Source: Xylophilus ampelinus (GTDB lineage: Bacteria > Pseudomonadota > Gammaproteobacteria > Burkholderiales > Burkholderiaceae_C). From it: a DNA stretch of 19,478 bases. The position numbers were made by a program, and so were the translations under genes. The stretch is from positions 1-19,478 of the forward strand of contig NZ_CABFMN010000146.1 in assembly GCF_901875635.1 (NCBI RefSeq), in the 5' to 3' direction. The number at the start of each line of letters is the position of its first letter. Position 1 is the stretch's first letter. The notes below the pieces were generated by a model, which searched no databases, was not told the origin of the DNA, and saw only the letters and a list, made by a program, of their open reading frames with translations. This document shows positions 16,390 through 19,478 of this stretch, piece after piece.

Positions 16390-18444
16390 TCAGCGCGGCG
16401 CGGCCAGCAGCAGCCCATCGAGGTAGGCGATGCTGATGCGCACATGGCTGGCGCGCAGGTGGCCTTCGTCGCGCCAGATGGGGGTGCCGTCGTCCAGCGT
16501 GCGCCGGCAGCGGCCCTCGGGGCACAGCGTGGCGGTGGGGTCGACCACGAAGGCGCCCGCCTCGGTCATGAGCGCGGCCATGCGCTGGGTGAAGCGCTTC
16601 TGGTCGTCGGGCTGGTCGATGAACGGGGTGGGCACGGTGCCGGCGCGGTCGCCCAGGCGGTCGATCAACAGCGCGGGGTCGAGCCCGTCGGACACGGGCG
16701 TGCCGAGGACCACGACCACGCGCGTGCGCTGCGACAGGGCCCTGACGAGGGCGACCAGGCCCGCGAGCGCGCGCTGCGATCCGTCGCCGTCGCGGAACTC
16801 GTACAGCTGCTGTGTGAGCGGGTCGCGGTACTGGTAGTTGACTTCGCCCAGGACGCCGGTGCGCGGCTTGGCCAGCTCGACGAAGTAGCAGTTCCAGCAG
16901 GCGCTGACGATCAAGGTGTCGGGCGGGTCGGCCAGCAGGGTCTGCAGGGTGGCGGCACGCCATCCGTCGCAGCGGGGATTGCGCGGGTTGATGATGCCCG
17001 GCACGGGCGGGCAGGCGCCCTCGATGGCGACCACGGTGTGGTTGACGGCATCGGCGCCGCGTTCGGCTGCCAGCCCTGCGAGCCGTGCCGCGTACTGCTC
17101 GGCATGGCTGTCGCCGAAGAGGACGACGCGCCGCGGCGCGCGCCCGGCCTCGGTGGCGGCTTGCCCGGCGAAGGTGGTCGGGGCCAGGCCGGCGGTGTAG
17201 TGGAAGTCGGCCGACGCGCGGCTGATCTCGTCGATGAGGGGGCCCGCATGGCGCGGATGCGGCAGGCCGCGCCACATCGCCAGGCCGGCCAGCAGCACGA
17301 GCACCATGCCCGCACTCAGGCCCAGGGTGGCGCGCGGGCCCAGGTGGCTGCGCCGGCCGCGGTTCTCGACGACGCGCCAAGTCAGCCAGGCCAGCAGCAC
17401 GGCGGCGGCCACGCAGGCGGCACGCACGCTGTCGGGCGGCACGCGCGAGCCGGCGATGTGCGCAAAGGCCAGCAGCGGCCAGTGCCACAGGTACAACGGG
17501 TAGCTGATGCGGCCGACCCACACCATCGGCGCCAAGGACAACAGGCGGCGGTTGACCAAAGCGCCTGGCCCGGCCGCGATGAGCAGCGTGGCGCCGAGCA
17601 CCGGCGCCAGGGCCCACCAGCCCGGAAAGGCCTTCAGCGGCGTCAGCTTGGCGAAGCCGAGCAGCAGAAAACCCGCGCCGACGATCGACGCCAGCTGGCC
17701 GCCCCGCGTGAGGCGTTGCCATGCCGCGCGCAGGCGGCCCGGCACGCGCGGCGCGCCCGCCACGGCCTGCCGTGCCGCACGCACGCGCATGCAGGCCAGC
17801 ACGCCGCCGGCAGCCAGCTCCCAGAAGCGCGAGAACGGCAGGTAGAAGGTGGCCGACGGGGCGCGGTGGACGCCTGCCACGTTGACGATGAACGACAGCG
17901 CGGCCACGCCGACCAGCACCGCGAGCGCGCGCCGATGCCAACGCGCAGCCAGCATGAGCAGCACGGGCCACACGATGTAGAACTGCTCTTCGACGGCGAG
18001 CGACCACAGGTGCAGCAGCGGCTTGGTTTCGGCGTTGGCGTCGAAGTAGCCGGCCTCGCCGTAGTAGGCGATGTTGGCGAGAAAGCCCGCGCCCGCGGCC
18101 AGATGCTTGCCCAGCGCGCGGAACTCGCCGGGCCACAGCAGCCACCAGCCCGCGGCCAGCGTGGCAAGCATGACGGTGAGCAAGGCCGGAAAGAGCCGCT
18201 TGACCCGGCGCGCGTAGAAGTCGGCATAACGGAAGCCGCCACGCCCGATGTCGCCCAGCACGATCGACGTGATCAGGTAACCCGAGATGACGAAGAAGAT
18301 GTCGACGCCGATGAAGCCCCCCGGCATGAGCACGGGAAAGGCGTGATAGCAGACGACCGACAGCACGGCGATGGCGCGCAGGCCGTCGATGTCGGGGCGG
18401 TAGGCCAGGGAAATGTGATCGGTGCCGGGATTGGGGCCAGCCAT
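16390..18444 (-). CDS. OafA/YrhL-type membrane acyltransferase with C-terminal SGNH domain
   Basis: A 684-residue acyltransferase-3 family protein, likely to O-acetylate lipopolysaccharide O-antigen or another envelope glycan. The membrane domain (about 15-390) opens with YRPDIDGLRAIAVLSVVCYH (15-34), holding the conserved Arg 23 and His 34. FFVISGYLIT (50-59) and WSLAVEEQFYIVWP (147-160) follow, with about ten hydrophobic helices. The periplasmic SGNH domain (about 435-684) has the nucleophile motif GDSHAEQ (444-450) and the catalytic pair in DEGHL (D659, H662). The ATG at 18444 was chosen because the family N-terminus begins just after it; no clear ribosome site precedes it. It sits between selC and selB but has no functional link to selenium, and the corresponding position in the left-hand copy lacks it. 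Confidence 0.93.
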   Translation of the reverse strand: MAGPNPGTDHISLAYRPDIDGLRAIAVLSVVCYHAFPVLMPGGFIGVDIFFVISGYLITSIVLGDIGRGGFRYADFYARRVKRLFPALLTVMLATLAAGWWLLWPGEFRALGKHLAAGAGFLANIAYYGEAGYFDANAETKPLLHLWSLAVEEQFYIVWPVLLMLAARWHRRALAVLVGVAALSFIVNVAGVHRAPSATFYLPFSRFWELAAGGVLACMRVRAARQAVAGAPRVPGRLRAAWQRLTRGGQLASIVGAGFLLLGFAKLTPLKAFPGWWALAPVLGATLLIAAGPGALVNRRLLSLAPMVWVGRISYPLYLWHWPLLAFAHIAGSRVPPDSVRAACVAAAVLLAWLTWRVVENRGRRSHLGPRATLGLSAGMVLVLLAGLAMWRGLPHPRHAGPLIDEISRASADFHYTAGLAPTTFAGQAATEAGRAPRRVVLFGDSHAEQYAARLAGLAAERGADAVNHTVVAIEGACPPVPGIINPRNPRCDGWRAATLQTLLADPPDTLIVSACWNCYFVELAKPRTGVLGEVNYQYRDPLTQQLYEFRDGDGSQRALAGLVALVRALSQRTRVVVVLGTPVSDGLDPALLIDRLGDRAGTVPTPFIDQPDDQKRFTQRMAALMTEAGAFVVDPTATLCPEGRCRRTLDDGTPIWRDEGHLRASHVRISIAYLDGLLLAAPR

Positions 18445-18566
18445 CGCAGGGGGAAAGAAACTAGCGCGAGCAACAAGCGCGAACGCGGGGCACCAGCGGG
18501 CTGGCGAAGCCGGCAGTCCCCTGCAGCCGGGCGCTGCGGGGCCCACGCGGGGGACGAGGCCGGATT

Positions 18567-19478
18567 CTAGGAGTCGCCGGTGGCGACGCCCTCCGAGGTC
18601 CACCGCGCCTGCGGACGCAGAAGGTGCGCGTCGCCCACGCGGCGGGTGTAGCCCACGCGGTCGAAGAACTCGAGGATCTGGATGGCGCGCTTGCGGCCGA
18701 GTTGCACGGCGTCGCGGAAGTCGCGGGCCTCGACGGCGCCTGGGGGAAGGCGGGCGGTGCGCAGCGCGGCTTGGGGGGACGGCTTCGACAGGCTCAGCCC
18801 GAACGGTGGGGGGTCATCGGGGGCGGGAGTGGCCGCAGAGAGTGCGCCCCGGGCCTGAGGCGCCGCGAGCGATGCGGCGCTCAGGGCCGCGAAGGTGGCG
18901 GCCAGTTCGGCGACGCGCTCGGCGGGGTAGAACAGGTCCTTCACCACCTGGTACAGCGCGCCCAGCCGCGCCTGCTTGCGCAGCAGGTCGCGCACGGTGT
19001 CTTCGCGCGCGCCGATGGCCTTGGCGAGGTCGCGCACCCAGGGCGGGTCGTTGCCGCCCGCGAGCAGCAGGGGCATGAGCTGCGCGGCCATCGCGCTTTC
19101 GTCGTCGCTCAGGCTGACGCTGTGGCCGGGCAGGTGCAGCCATTGGCCGCTGCGCACGATGCTGCCTTCGGCGATGAGCCCCTCGATCCACGCGGGCCAG
19201 CCGGGCAGGCGCGCACCGGCCGGCCCGGCGCCGCCGCCAGCCGCCGACTGCGCGGGAAAGGCCATGCGCTGCAGGCGCGCGCTGTTGAGGCCGGGCTCGT
19301 CGGGCGCGCGGGCGTGGTGGCGGTCGAGCGCGTCGAGGATGCGCGCGCGCACCTGGGCCCACGCGGCGGGCGAGAGCCACAGCACGTCGCCGCCGTGCGC
19401 CGCGGTGGCGCTGGCGGCGTGTGGGGGTGCGTCGGCGGCAGGCGGGGTGGCGCCTGCGCCGCCCGGTCTGCTATCGAT
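18567..19478 (-). CDS. selB: Selenocysteine-specific elongation factor SelB, C-terminal part (runs off right edge)
   Basis: The C-terminal 303 residues of SelB; the GTPase domains lie outside the window, and the frame is open to base 19478. Winged-helix repeats are recognisable. One contains LAKAIGAREDTVRDLLRKQA followed by LYQVVKDLFYPAERVAELA. The last contains VEARDFRDAVQLGRKRAIQI, LEFFDRVGYTRRVGD and HLLR, the canonical SelB C-terminus that binds the SECIS stem-loop in selenoprotein mRNAs. SelB delivers Sec-tRNA-Sec to UGA codons, so it works with the selC genes nearby. Between the last two winged helices is a low-complexity insert of about 60 residues rich in Ala and Pro, including a peptide encoded by a dispersed repeat. 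The 122 bp from 18445 to 18566, before the acyltransferase start, hold nothing recognisable. Confidence 0.92.
   Translation of the reverse strand: MDSRPGGAGATPPAADAPPHAASATAAHGGDVLWLSPAAWAQVRARILDALDRHHARAPDEPGLNSARLQRMAFPAQSAAGGGAGPAGARLPGWPAWIEGLIAEGSIVRSGQWLHLPGHSVSLSDDESAMAAQLMPLLLAGGNDPPWVRDLAKAIGAREDTVRDLLRKQARLGALYQVVKDLFYPAERVAELAATFAALSAASLAAPQARGALSAATPAPDDPPPFGLSLSKPSPQAALRTARLPPGAVEARDFRDAVQLGRKRAIQILEFFDRVGYTRRVGDAHLLRPQARWTSEGVATGDS
18783..18806. repeat. Dispersed short repeat inserted in the selB reading frame
   Basis: The segment TTCGACAGGCTCAGCCCGAACGG, here 18784-18806 with its leading C, matches a short imperfect palindrome scattered through many proteobacterial genomes. 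On the minus strand it is read through in frame as FGLSLSKPS within the linker of SelB. The match is from memory of the motif; the decayed selB fragment at the left does not extend far enough to show whether it had it. Confidence 0.6.

Noticed and set aside
16342..18570. A 742-codon open frame on the plus strand
   Set aside because: It is antisense to the acyltransferase gene and rich in Gln/Arg/Ala/His with no recognisable domain.

Overview
The window looks like chromosomal DNA of a high-GC betaproteobacterium, most likely Burkholderiales/Comamonadaceae (Variovorax/Acidovorax-like). The clues are the strong GC bias from about 3.9 kb onward, a Bug-type (TctC) periplasmic receptor, a branched-chain amino-acid-type ABC transporter with a LivM-LivG fusion, and short repeats of a kind I associate with this group. 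The genus is inference; no rRNA or taxonomic marker is present.

Region A (1-3286, + strand, visibly lower GC): a tightly overlapping three-gene cassette encoding a SIR2-like NADase-type protein, a HerA/DUF87 hexameric ATPase and a 70-residue KTSC-domain protein. The first two match the SIR2-HerA (Nezha-type) antiphage system. The third gene overlaps the HerA gene and has its own strong ribosome binding site, so it may be an uncharacterised third component. The cassette stops 19 bp from the 3' end of a selenocysteine tRNA gene.

Region B (3306-3684): a first tRNA-Sec gene (selC, - strand), followed by hairpins, a REP-like repeat, an 82-bp conserved block and a decayed remnant of the 3' end of selB. 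The order is the same as at the right end of the window (selC, block, [acyltransferase], selB), so the selC-selB junction is present twice in direct orientation.

Region C (3917-16022, + strand): an IclR regulator with a good sigma-70 promoter carrying a palindromic operator candidate, then a ten-gene catabolic/transport cluster. It holds a DHDPS/NAL-family Schiff-base aldolase, DhaK- and DhaL-like kinase subunits, an orphan Bug receptor, a complete HAAT-type ABC transporter (LivH, fused LivM-LivG, LivK, LivF), a GlcD/LDHD-like FAD-linked oxidase and a Gfo/Idh/MocA oxidoreductase. Together these suggest import of a small polyhydroxylated or hydroxy acid, oxidation, aldol cleavage to a 2-oxoacid plus a ketose or aldehyde, and ATP-dependent phosphorylation of the ketose. 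The substrate cannot be read from sequence.

Region D (16083-19478, - strand): a second tRNA-Sec gene, the second copy of the conserved block, an OafA-type acyltransferase fused to a SGNH hydrolase domain, and the C-terminal half of SelB, whose N-terminus lies beyond the right edge. SelB carries a dispersed short repeat inside its reading frame.

Overall, the selC/selB locus appears to have acted as an insertion hotspot. A defence cassette lies at the 3' end of one tRNA-Sec gene and a catabolic island at the 3' end of the other, with an envelope-modification gene between selC and selB.
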